From Aspidiotus rigidus (taxonomy: Eukaryota > Arthropoda > Insecta > Hemiptera > Diaspididae): a stretch of DNA of 64,000 nucleotides. The stretch is from contig JAVHKY010000039.1 in NCBI GenBank assembly GCA_035079385.1, positions 1,054,001 through 1,118,000 of the forward strand. Direction: 5' to 3'. The notes below the pieces were generated by a model. The model saw only the letters and a program-made list of their open reading frames with translations, made no database searches and was not told the DNA's origin. Of the stretch, positions 37,401-49,400 are shown in pieces. The translations under genes were made by a program, and so were the position numbers. Positions within the stretch are counted from its first letter, which is position 1, and each line of letters starts with the position of its first letter.

Positions 37401-40400
37401 TACGGAATTCACGCGTTGAGCACGACCCGCTATTATTCGGGACCTCCGCAGATGGGAGACCGGAGAAAGTGATACGAAGTTTGTCAGATATGATTTCGGA
37501 GCAAGCGGGGCTCGAAAAGGAGTCAGGGGTTAATGAGCGAGAAAGAGGGCTCGTTAGGACTGAGGAACGGGCAGAGTCCACCTCAGCATCCAATAGTGGA
37601 ATACCCCCGCCTACTAGTAGCATTGTTACTGAGTCGTCTGAGCTCCGTAAAATCGAGATCGCTCACAAGTACAATAAGTACATCGAATCTTTGTACGAGG
37701 CGGTGTCCCGTCAGTGTCGACCTTACCGCGGAGATGGGAAGATCTCCCCCGATAGGTTTGTACAGCTATTCAATAGCACGATTGCTAACCGGGCGATACC
37801 TCCCCGGGAGCAGACTAGATTTTTCATAAGGCTGGTCCAAGTCAGCGACCCGGCGTGGGCAGGAGGTATCCCGGATGAAAAGGAATCTCTCTCGAACATA
37901 CAGAAAGCCTTTCTTGAACACTACTGGAACTCTGATCTTCAGGAGCTCGCCCTGAGAGAGTTCGACGAGGCTAAGATAACGTATCGGGAAGGTGACCCAA
38001 CATTCTTTGTGCAACAATTAGATAGCTGGCACGCACGACTCTCAGCGCTTACCAAGGTTAAGCTCAGTACTTCAGATATTATTAAAAGACTCATCGAAAA
38101 GATGCCGGCCAAAAAGCGCGATCTCTTACGAGTAGGCCGATGTCAGTCGTTTGCTGACTTCAAGAGCCTGGTTATAAATGTTGTGCATCCGAGTGATTTC
38201 AGTAACAAGGAACCTGCTAGCAAGACAACGACGAGCGAGAGTTCCGAGAAAGGTGGTAAAGGTCGCTGGAAGAGTTTTGGAAATAAACCGAACTATAGTC
38301 AATACGGCACCACGACCGGTCGGAAAGAGCAGAATACGAATCCACCCACGAGCCATTCAAACAATGCCACCAAGTCGAGAGGCGGAGAGAGTGGCAAGTT
38401 ATACGACCCGTTAGACAACAGAAGGTCTGATCAGAAAGATAGGAAGGACACGGGCTTTTCCGAGAAAGGAAACGCGAATTCCAGCACACACACAAATCAG
38501 CCGGAAAACTGAAGGATCCCCCTCCGCCAGTAACTCCTGAGGAGGGGGATAACCTCGCGGAATTGGCCAATCGTCCAGATAGATTCCCGGCTGGTGGGCC
38601 TTTCCGACTCTTCAAGATTTTTCAATTGATTGGTGACACACTCTTCTTTGACTTTTTGAAATTCTTCAATGTGAAAACGGTCACTCAACACAACTCTAAG
38701 CTGAAAAAGTTCTTTTTGGTATACCAGTTTATCACAATAGATTATCTTCTCAATGCAGTTGAGACTGCCTCCGAGTTTCACCAATTCGTCGCACTAACTA
38801 CTGGATTTTCGGACCAGGCGTTGAGTCACAAAAGGGAAGCCGCTGGCTTCCACAAGAGTCTATTAAAAATTGTGAGTCGCCTCCTCGACAAGAGGGTGGA
38901 CTTTATCTTACTGGTAATTCCTCCGCCACATCCCGGGAACAACAATTTCCGCGAATGGGCTTTCTATCAAGAGATTCGAAACGTTTACAAGTCCGTGAAC
39001 GACCAATTTCCGGAAAACACCCGCCTGGTGTATTTAGACACTGTTTTCTACACAGTACGACATCGCGGTGGCGATGTGGTAATAACCGACGATGATGGTT
39101 ACCCGGCTGAAGTCAATGTTCAGCTGAAGGGAAACGTTTACTCCAAGGTCGGAGGGTCAATCACTCAATTTCAAAAACAGGCGGTCTCAGATTGTATAGA
39201 TCGGATCGCTGTAGTGACTAACGAAGCCAAGTCTGCCGGGCAACTGAGCCTAGGAGAACTGAGTATGCGGGAGGCCCAAGCCGGAATGGAAAGCGATAGT
39301 CCCCGTAAAACCGTTTTACGCCGGGACCTAGTTGATCAAGGCCTTACTCTGGAAGAGAGCGAGGGGGTATTGTTCCACATTGATGGAGAAATCGGACTGG
39401 CGTGCACCCTAATGTTGGTCGACAGCGGAGCCACTGTATGCGTATTTAATAAGGAGTTTACAGACCGTATATACCGGACGTCTCCGGGCTCTATAGTCTT
39501 TTTAAAGATCAAATACCCAGTGCGTATAGCGTTAGCGGTTGGAGAATCCCAATCCATTGACTTTATTGCTATTGTAGAGGCGAAATTAAGTGGCCGGACT
39601 GTTTACATTGCAGGGCTCATTGTCACTGGATTGACTGAAGATGTATTACTTGGGGGAAATTTCCTTCTAAAGTACGGCGCAGTCATTGATTACAGAAACT
39701 TGCTAATGAACCTGAACCCTCCAGGGAAGGGTGAACCTGAAATTACTGTGCCGTTATCCGGAGCGGCCCGTCGTTTTACCCTACAAGTTCTAGACGCTTC
39801 TGAAGAAAGAGTACCTGAGTTGTTTGTGTATGATCACCGAAAAGAGTTCGCAAATTTGTCATTAAGCGTGATGCGAAGCTCGCCTGGGGATGAGAGATCC
39901 GAACTATTATCAGCGCTCAAGGAGAAACTATATGAGGCGATGGCCGAGGAGATCATCACGAGAAAGCAGGCTGAGCAAGCGTTCTGCAGACTGTCTCCAT
40001 ATATTATGGTGTTTCGTCAACAATTAGGGAAATGGAACGGCGGCGAGATTGACCTGAAATTTAAAGCGACCGAGTCATGGAAGGTGAAGAAATACGGATA
40101 CCCGAAAGTGTATCAGAAAGCTATCGAGAGTGAGATTAAGCGACTTCTAGAGTTGGAAGTAATAGCAAGGTCCAATACTCAGTACGTCCACCCGATAGTT
40201 ATTAGTCCAAAGGGAGACGGATCTATAAGGATGTGTGTAGACGCGGCTGCTTTCAACCAAATTGTGTGTGCCGAGCACCATGACCCACCACGTATAGAAA
40301 GTTTCTTATTTGACGAAAGCTTGGGCGGTATTTTCTCAAGTTTCGACTTCAATCACGGGTTCTTACAAATATCCCTCGGAAAAGAAACTAGTAAGTTCCT

Positions 40401-43400
40401 TGGAATCCAAATAAATGGTGAGACTTACGAGTACCGGCGCTTACCGTTTGGCACCAAGGTCAGTGGTTCGGTATTCAACCGAGTGGTCCGAGGGGTGATT
40501 TTCCAAGGAATTGAAGAAGCAACTAACGTCAAAATATACGTAGATGACGTCAAGGTACAGACGAACGATTACGAACTGCACATATCCCTGCTCGAGAAAA
40601 TTGTTCGTAATGTCTTAGAATCAGGCATGACGCTATCACTAAAGAAAACCCATTTATTTAGACCTAAGCTGAAGTTTCTGGGTCACACGATCACTGACGG
40701 AGTGATATCAAAGAATTTTGACAAAGGGGAGTTCTTTACAAAGTTTGAGAAGAAGTACTTTAAGAACTCAAAGTTTCATCTTCCCTCTAAACGGTCTGTC
40801 CAGCAACTCGTCGGTTTCCTTAACTGGTACAGCCGTTTTATACCAAAGTATTCATCTCTGGTTTCGCCTCTACTTGATTTGCTCTCAGGTGGAAACCCTA
40901 TTAAGACTGATGAAAGCCATGAACTGGCATATTATAATCTAAAGAAAGAGTTCTTCAGAGAATTCGAGCTCAAACAACCCAAGTTTGGAGAGCCTTTCTA
41001 TTTAGTAGTCCACTTTGTTGAGAATGCGATGACCGGTTGCATTTTTCAGTGCGTGGAGGACGGTCAGGTAAATATAATCACTATGACGAACTGCCGCTTC
41101 CCAGACACGATTGTTAGGAAACCAAAAGTACTTCAAGTGCTATACTCCATCTACTATGTTCTGAAAAGGTACAAAGACTTATTACTTGGGTACCGTATTA
41201 AACTGGGCTCAAAGGCGCTGACCTTGCTGCGTACAATTCGTGACTTGGCTGAGGTGAATGGAGTATGCGCGAAGTGGTATACGTTCATCAACTCGTTCGA
41301 TGTTGATCCTGAAGGATATGAGAACAATGCTTTCGAAAGCACGTTCCAAATGTTGCGTCAGTTTGAAATGATCGCCCAAGTTACTGCGGGCGAACCCGTT
41401 GAAATCCAATCCATGTTCGAGAACGAATGGGCCCCAGCGATTGAAAGTTGTGAAAATATTGAGGAAAGGTGGACAGCAATTCGCGCTACGGTAGCGGGAG
41501 CTGACCATGAAGCACCTGAGTTACTGTGTACCCTGTTTGAGGACATACGAGCTCACCAGAATACAGATCCTTTCTGTGTCAAAGTAATGAGTCAGATAAA
41601 GACTGCCAACCAGTCCAAGTTTTGCATTGACGAAGGTGTACTTTACAAGATTGCCGAAGGTGGGGCTCAGTTATTGGTGGTGCCGGCCCACGATATTATA
41701 GACATCATCATCTTTTTTCACGAGTTCTATATCCATGCAGGAATTGAGAAGACTACTGCTCTTATAAAAAGGCAGTTCTATTATAAAGACCTGAAAAGGC
41801 ACGTAGCCGCAACGTTAAGCAGGTGCGTCGTGTGCAAGCACAATAAGAATTCGAATAAACCCATCCACCCGCGAAGAAGCCGAGTTGAAGCGAGGATCCC
41901 GGGAGATGTAGTATCGGTAGATATTTTCGGGCCGTTACCCCTTAGACGAGGCGGCATAATAGCTGTATTTGTAGCCATCGATCGTCTATCAGGATTCGTG
42001 CTATATCACCCACTCAAGTCCGTGAAGACTGAAAGTTTTGTCCGTGCAATGGGGCATGTGTTGGAGACCTACGATGCGCTGGATATCCCAATAAATTCAG
42101 TTCTGTCCGACAATGCTCGGCAGTTTAACTCAAATCAGTGGGTGGAATTTCTCCATGAACACCAAATAAAACCAAAATTCACCATGGCGTATACTCCTCA
42201 GAGTAACCCCGCAGAAAGGGGAATGAGAGATCTAGGTGAGAAGATTCGGCTGTGTATGAATGCTAACCAGAACCCTGGCAATGATCATTCTAGATGGTAC
42301 CGAGACCTGAAACGCATTGAAAAAACGTTGAATGCAATGCCAAAATCCCACGGATACTCCCCGAACCAAATCTTGGGGATCACAGAGTTGAATCCTCTGC
42401 CAATGTCGAGTGTCGAAATTCGTGTGCCGAATCCAGTAGTCCTGATCGAACATAAGACTAAGACTTTAACAGAGAACGTGTGCATTCAAAACGTGCGATT
42501 AGAACGCAAAGCAGCTCCGTTTAAATTTCCATACGATGACAAAGGTTGGGCGCACGTCTACTGTGACGGCGCCGTATCGCAGAAAAACTACCATGTTGCA
42601 GCGATCGCGGTGTGGGTAGCCCAGAGCCACAAAGCTAATGTTGCGAAAGTGGTGTTACCGGCTGTCACCAACAATCAGGCAGAGATATACGCGGTTATAA
42701 GCGCTCTGCAGGTAGCCTATGCGAACAGGGTCAGTAAGGTAGTAATTCACACTGATTCGGCCTACCTTACTGACCTAATTGATGAGGGGCTATTGACGAA
42801 GACAAACCAAAAGTTCGCCACGTATCAGAACAACGAATGGTTAGAGAGGCTCATCGATGTCAGGAACGTGTTTGGCAAGGAGAACATCCAGATCAAACAT
42901 GTTCCTGGACATTCCGTCGATTTCGGCAACCTCGAAGTAGACTACATGGCCCAAAATGCGATCAAGGAGTACCGCAGTTGGGTAAACATCATCACGCAAG
43001 ATCTATCTCCGCGCGAACGTATATGGGCCTACGTAGCTAATTTTAAAACGCTGGACTTTGAGCGAGACGTGCACCATGACATGATATCTGGGAAAACATA
43101 CACTCAGTACCAGGAAGGGGATGTCGTGGCTGTTCGCCAGCACAAGTTGTCGCAAGCGTATTACGGACTTACGAAGAAGTTTTTCAAAAGATATGATGGT
43201 GAATTTCTAGTCATCAAGAAGATAGGCTCGAATGCATATTTGATCCGTGATACTTGTAGCGGACACGAGGCAATGGCCAACGTTAGGCAGCTCACTCTAA
43301 TCAGAAAGCGAGATGAGTAAGTGTGAATGTTCCTTATCTTGTGAAGTGACAGGATTATTTGAGGATGTTGAGGGAGTCACGACCCCGGGCCTTAATCCGA

Positions 43401-46400
43401 ATTAGGAGAGGTTTGAGTGACCATAGTATTTAAGGTAGAATTACGTACTTTAGTAAATTTAACTTGTTCATTCATTTTCAGAATTAATTTAATATTTCCC
43501 ATTTGATATAGTTATACAGAACATCTAGCGGTCACTGGTGATGAGTGCTAGAATCACGCGACACAAACGGGTAGAAATCCCACAAAGCTCTGCGTACTTT
43601 GCGAAATTCCTAGGGGGCATCTGTTGCGTCACATTGTGGCGCCTATTAGACGATGTCGTATTTTTTCGGTGGTTCTATTCAATCGTGATGTCGAAGGACG
43701 AGCGAAGCGACCTGGTCGAAATTATTATATTTCTCGCTATCCGTCCGGATACGCGTTGTAAATCACTGAGCGACTTCTTTTCTCTTTTAGGGTGTAACAA
43801 TGCACGATGAAGTCGAATCGTTACCCACGTACAGCGTACACAATACCTGATCGTATAAAAACTAAATAGGATGTTATATTTTTTGCTGGAGTATCCGTCA
43901 TTCTGGAGCAATTTCCCTTCGTCCTGCATTTAATTAAGTCTTTTAAATGACGAGGCTGTAATAAAATTGAATGCCGAGATAGGCATTCCTGAGCATTTGC
44001 GAGTTTCTAAAATATCGAGTTTGTTTCGAATTTTCATATTTACAACTGGTTGTAAATCTTCCATATCCTTTCGTATTGTGTCCCAGCGATATAATAGACT
44101 CAGAGCATCGGGGCATTGTAAGTTCGAATCGTCCGCGAGTCGTCTAGTCCTTTCTTCTCTGTGACTCCAAGCAAAAAATTGTTACTTTCTACAATTGGAA
44201 TGCTGGTAAAGGTTCCGACGTACTCACCCTTTTAGGACAAAGCTAGACAGAGATGGAGTGTCGTCCGGGCAGCTTCTGTCTCTCTCATTCCGGCAAGTGA
44301 TCGTTCATTTGTCGGGGTGGAGTCGAGCTCTCGGACTAAATCCAATTGCGACAGGGGCACTGTTCCATGATTGGACGTCTGTTTCGCGGCTTCTTCCTCC
44401 TCTGAAGAGATGGGAAATCTCTTTGACGCGAACTGGCTACATGAAGAGGAACTGGGTCTATGTCTCTGGTCTCTGGTTCGAATCGAGGGTGATATTCGAG
44501 TCTCTGCTTGGTGGTGTCTCGAGTCGGTACTAGCTCTTATGTCTCGAATTTCGACGCTCCGGTCGATGATATCTCGTGTGTATACGTCGTGACGAAGTGA
44601 TCGTCTTATTCTATCGAGCTCGTCGTTAACGGCTGTGATTGCCAAGTACGTCTATAACCGAAGCTCTGAAAAATTTTGTTTCCGACGACGCGAATTTTTG
44701 CTGAAGTGCGCCGTTCCATAATGTCAATTTTATAAAAGTCCGTATGTTTGTATCAATTTCGCATACCTAACTTATTCGTATTAATAGAGAAGTGCGCCTC
44801 TCATTTGAAATACGAGATTTTTTGTGTAGGCTGACCCAGTTCGGTAATTACTAATTTCGTCAGTGATGTTTCTAAAAGTTATTGTGGAGTAATTATGACC
44901 ATGGAGGGCTAGTTATTTATCGCGGGGACCAACCTCCCCAGCCAACATGACCACGTAACCCGATCATAATCACCGTCGTGTTGACCAACATCACCATGGT
45001 CTTCGGAGCACGATGGTCCATACCAAAGATCATTCGATTCGCCGCTCATCGCTCGATCCTAACGACGAAGCCATCTGTCAACACCGAGGATGAAAGCACA
45101 GCTATCGCCACTCATGACCAGCTGACCGCCAAATTTTTATTTATAGTCTATTCAGTTTTTTTTCCTTCTGTTTTTTAAGCCTTTCTGCATTTCATTTTAT
45201 GTTGCCTAAGTTAAGTGCCTTATATTTTTTTTTTTTTTTATGTGGGAAAAATCTGCGAGGAGTCATGAGTCTAGTCCATTCCTTTATTCATAATTGGAAG
45301 GGTGGTCCAACTCTTTAATTGAATTTTTATTTCAGCGCGTCCCGAGGAATTGTGCACAGTTCATCGTTGGATCGTCGCTATATCGGTGAGTACCGTATTT
45401 TCCGTTTCCTACTTTACGTATTTTACGTGTATAGGTTTTGACTTAATTTTTGACCACGAAATTTTGCTTTGAGTTTTAATTTTTTCTTTCTCTTTCGAAA
45501 TCTCTCTTATCGAAATGAGATTGTTCGGTCATTTGGCCGAGTTGAGGTCATTCTCGCAGGCTCTTCGAGGTCTGCACTTGTCCCGTGCGAGATGTTGTTC
45601 TTTATACGAGTCGCTCCACGTTGCTATGTCTGTTTTCTGATTTTACTCAATTACTTATTTTAATACTTTACGTATTCTTTCCGTGCGAGCGTACTCATTT
45701 TTTTTAGGTTCCTGGGGTGCCAGAGCGGGAAGAACCCGTCGGTATCGAACTGATTTCTGTTTGTAAACACATCTCAGCACTATTTCTGTCTGTTTAAGAC
45801 TTATCGTTGGGCCTGTGAGAAGTGTTCTTCTCTCGTCTTTATGGTCCGAATATTTTCTTGGTAGAGAGAACCTCTCCAAAAGTTCAGGATGTAATCTCCT
45901 CCTTTATTTTATTTTTCTCTTTGTTTTGGATCGTCAAATTTTATCCAAAAGTTCTATTATTCTGTTTTATCAAAATTTTGAGAAAATGACTTTCTCGCAA
46001 GTTTTAATCCTGTGATTCATGTTATGTGTTTAGCAGTTAAGGAAATTTTCATATTGATTTTATATTTTTAGGATTCATCTTAATGCATACCTATCGATTC
46101 TCTATTCATTTTAATTCATTTTAGTGTATTCGTATGCCGATACGTGAAATGTTCAATACTCGTATATATATAAAATACAAGTACCCCATGTCTGTTTGAG
46201 ATTTGTGTTCTCTTCATTCTCGAAATAGTGCACTGACATTTATCTTACAGTTAATGTTTCGTCGGTGACATATGCCGTTAATGTCACTAGGGGTGGGTTT
46301 ATCTTTTACGCCCAGCCACCCTGAATTTCTCTTTTGTACTGGGATACACGGTCCCTAGCAGTAGGCACTTTGGTGTTACAAAAAATTGTGGTCTACGTTC

Positions 46401-49400
46401 GATTTAAAATTACGGGTTTTGGTTCTTTTCCCTCTTACTAAATTAATTAAAGTTCCTGGCATCCCTGAAGATTTTTCCACCTTGGTTAATGTACTGCTGT
46501 TAGTGGTTGACTGTGCCATCTCTCCCCGAGGGCGGGGGCTGAGACGCTACACTTTCCTTCATCGTTCTTCAGAGAAGAGTGGTTCTGACGCGCCACTAAT
46601 TTGTGCTTGGAATGGTAGTAGGAGTCGTTTGGGATCATGGTATCAGTGTGCGTGGGCTTGCTGTAGATTTTGTAATCCATCCTGTTGTTCTCCAGTGCGA
46701 TGGTCTCGTGCACAATGGTACCAAGTCAGAAAAATTTTTTTTTTTTTTTTCGGGAGAGCATTTTTATATTTTTTGTAACATCAGAATCCAGTTTATGGTA
46801 ACACTCTTCCAGATAGAAAATTTATGAGAGCAGATTTAGAAGCTGTTGATATTACCCTTCTTAAAAAATGGGTTCCCCTACTTTCAATCCTTCAAAAAAA
46901 AAGTGTGTTCTTAGCACTGTCGTGAAGTAAAGTTTTACACTTACCCCCTTCAATAATTCACTCAGTACCTATATTCCCGAAGGTAACGGAATAGGGCTGA
47001 CGCCGTTGCTTGTCTTTTCACCATTACACTCGTCCCATCTGTTTCAGAAGCATCGAATATCGTGAAGTTATAAACGTTCAACTTTTGTTTATAGTATAAT
47101 TGGTTTTCGGCGACGTAGGGCACTTATAGAACCGCCTGTAAGTTGAAAGTGACGGCTTGAAACGTGGGGTCCACAGAAGCCCTTTTCCCATCATTTTGAT
47201 TCACATCCAAAGTGCGCTTTTCTCGTTATTCAAGTTCTCGATATACCTTTTCAAATTTGAGAACGCTATCAAAATCTGTAATGTTGTGAATTTCTTTCGT
47301 TTCATTGTCTTTGTATACAGCAATCTTTTCTGGTGATTTTTCATAAACTTCTAACTCTTCAGACACGACACCATCCATGACTAACTTCTTGTGCACAGCT
47401 TCCAGCAGAAAAAATCTTTTCGTGGCATAACACACCCAGCTCGCTTCAATCAAAGGCGGGGCGATCGCCATTCCCCCACCGCAAGCTCATGACAGAAGGC
47501 GATGTTCTCCCTTATAAACGCCAATTCTTGAAGTATTGTCCTCTTATCTCAAGAGGGGATTCTACCACTTCATACCAGTGCACGAATCTCAGGAACCCGT
47601 TTGTACCGTTGTGACTTGAGGAAAAAGAAAAAGAAAGTGAACGTCAGCTGTGTGTATTATTCAACCCGAACATTGACCATTGATTCGACGCGGTTTATTG
47701 CGGTAGTAGTCATAGCTTACCCCGCTGCTAATGAAAAATTATCGAAATTCACCAGATACTGATTTTTTGGGGAATATTCCACCTCACCGAGGGCTATGGT
47801 GCTCAAGTAAGTTGTACTTGAAGGCATGGCGTATCAAATCTATGAATTTCTGCTGGTGCTACCCCCTTGTGTTCTTTTTTTTGTTAAAGGAATTTGAAGT
47901 TTTATGATCTCTGGAAACCAGGGGATATATGGATGAGTTTGTTTTTTTTTTTTTTGGAAAAGATACCATGGATGGTGATGATGAAAGGGAACTTCTATTC
48001 CCCACGCCGTTGAGCGAGGCTCGTTACAGCGGGGCTTCGAGTTATGATAAAGATGCACGTCCACATCTTCAGGAATGTCTCCAGGTTTCTATCCAAGATG
48101 CCGCCACTTGGATTTTGAGCCTACTAATGACTCTGTGGTTGAGCGAATGGGTCCAATTCTTAGGATGTCAGGTTTTCTCATGGGGGATAACACTTCAATG
48201 CTTATTTAGAACATTCTGCAACCAAGGCCATTTTCCCCTTTTACCTGGCTAGAGCCTTTCTTCTTACACTCTCTCCTACCTTGCTCACCTACAGAATTTA
48301 TGTGAAGGAGGTATGTCATTACTTGACCCCCCTGGAAATTTCTGGTCATTTCAGTGTCACGCAAGTTACTACTAGTCACGTATGTCTTTCTAAGTCCTCT
48401 CCTATTAATTATTTTCTTTTGTTTTATTGAGTATGTAGAGCTCCTAAGCTTTAAAATTAGTTTCGCTCAATATTAATTATATCTATGGCACGTTTAACCA
48501 ATTTTTACTACAATCACAGTATTCTGATGGTATCTACTTCTGTTTATTTTCAGATTTCCTACTTTTCTGGGCAGTCTTAACCATAGTATCTACTACACTT
48601 CTTCTCATATTCAAGAGAGACAACAGTCTTGATGAAATTGATGATGACAGCGAATGCAGACTTGGGTTGAAATCAAGTTACAAAATCGTTTGGCAAATTT
48701 CAAAGATAAGACCGGTCCAGACACTGTGCCTGGTCTTATTTACTTTTCAGGTACCTATTGTTCTTGTTTTATTACACGCTATTCTTATTTGTGGGCAATG
48801 AGCTCGAAGTTAAAGTCTAGAAAACAATGTCCTTGAAAAATCATGCACAACAGCTTAGCTGATATTTAGGTGGCTTTCTTAGGGTTTCCACCTCTCTAAG
48901 CCCAGATACTACATGATAATACTAGGTAAACTCATCCATTTCATCATTCTTTACCTATTTGAAACTCGCAGATGTGTTCAGGAGTTGTAAATGGCGTCGC
49001 CCGTCTGAAATTGATGGATGCGGGAGTCCCCCGTGATAAATTCGCTCTATTAACCACACCGTCCATACCTTTTGTATTGGCTTTACCTTTCTTTTTGGGA
49101 CGCTACATGACTGGACAATGGTCGATAACAAGTTTCCTTGCCAGTTACGTCTTCAGGTATTTTTTAATCTAAATAATCTACTTCGATTTAATTCGTAATA
49201 TTAAAATGTTTAAACTCCATTCCCTAGGATGATTCTTGATGTAATCTACGCTTTATTTATATACATCAGTCCATTCGCAAAATATTCAGATGGTACGATA
49301 GCAGTCTGGTATTATTGGCTTTTACTAGTGATTTACAATCTTGACTTCGTAAGTAATGGATTTGCGTTTTATCAGTATTATCTGTGGCTGGGTACTAAAA

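Larger units (their letters stand above)
31958..46551 (+). mobile_element. 14.6-kb LTR retrotransposon (Ty3-like) with unusual pol, recent insertion
   Basis: Two LTRs of 2930 bp (31958-34887 and 43622-46551) sit a constant 11664 bp apart without indels. They start TGTTGCG and end GACA or TACA. The flanking 4-bp target duplication is CTTT at 31954-31957 and 46552-46555. Inside are a ~2-kb leader, gag (36893-38512) and pol (38443-43320). The pol order protease, RT, RNase H, integrase marks it as Ty3-like rather than copia, but the protein is very diverged and carries extra domains. Near-identical LTRs and intact frames show a young, possibly active insertion. It is nested in a PLE inside intron 4 of SLC33A1 copy B, in the same orientation as that gene. 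Confidence 0.95.
31127..48553 (+). other. Intron 4 of SLC33A1 copy B: nested transposons, 17.4 kb
   Basis: Donor GTAAGT after 31126 and acceptor TTTTCAG before 48554. Contents in order: unassigned sequence to about 31671, right half of a minus-strand PLE fragment (31672-31957), LTR retrotransposon (31958-46551), left half of the PLE fragment (46552-46745), and spacer with a possible minus-strand frame (47226-47471). Copy A has its largest intron at the same place. Confidence 0.85.

Noticed and set aside
37387..37623. Minus-strand and alternative-frame ORFs inside gag and pol of the 14.6-kb element.
   Set aside because: Shadows of the real coding frames with no independent support.
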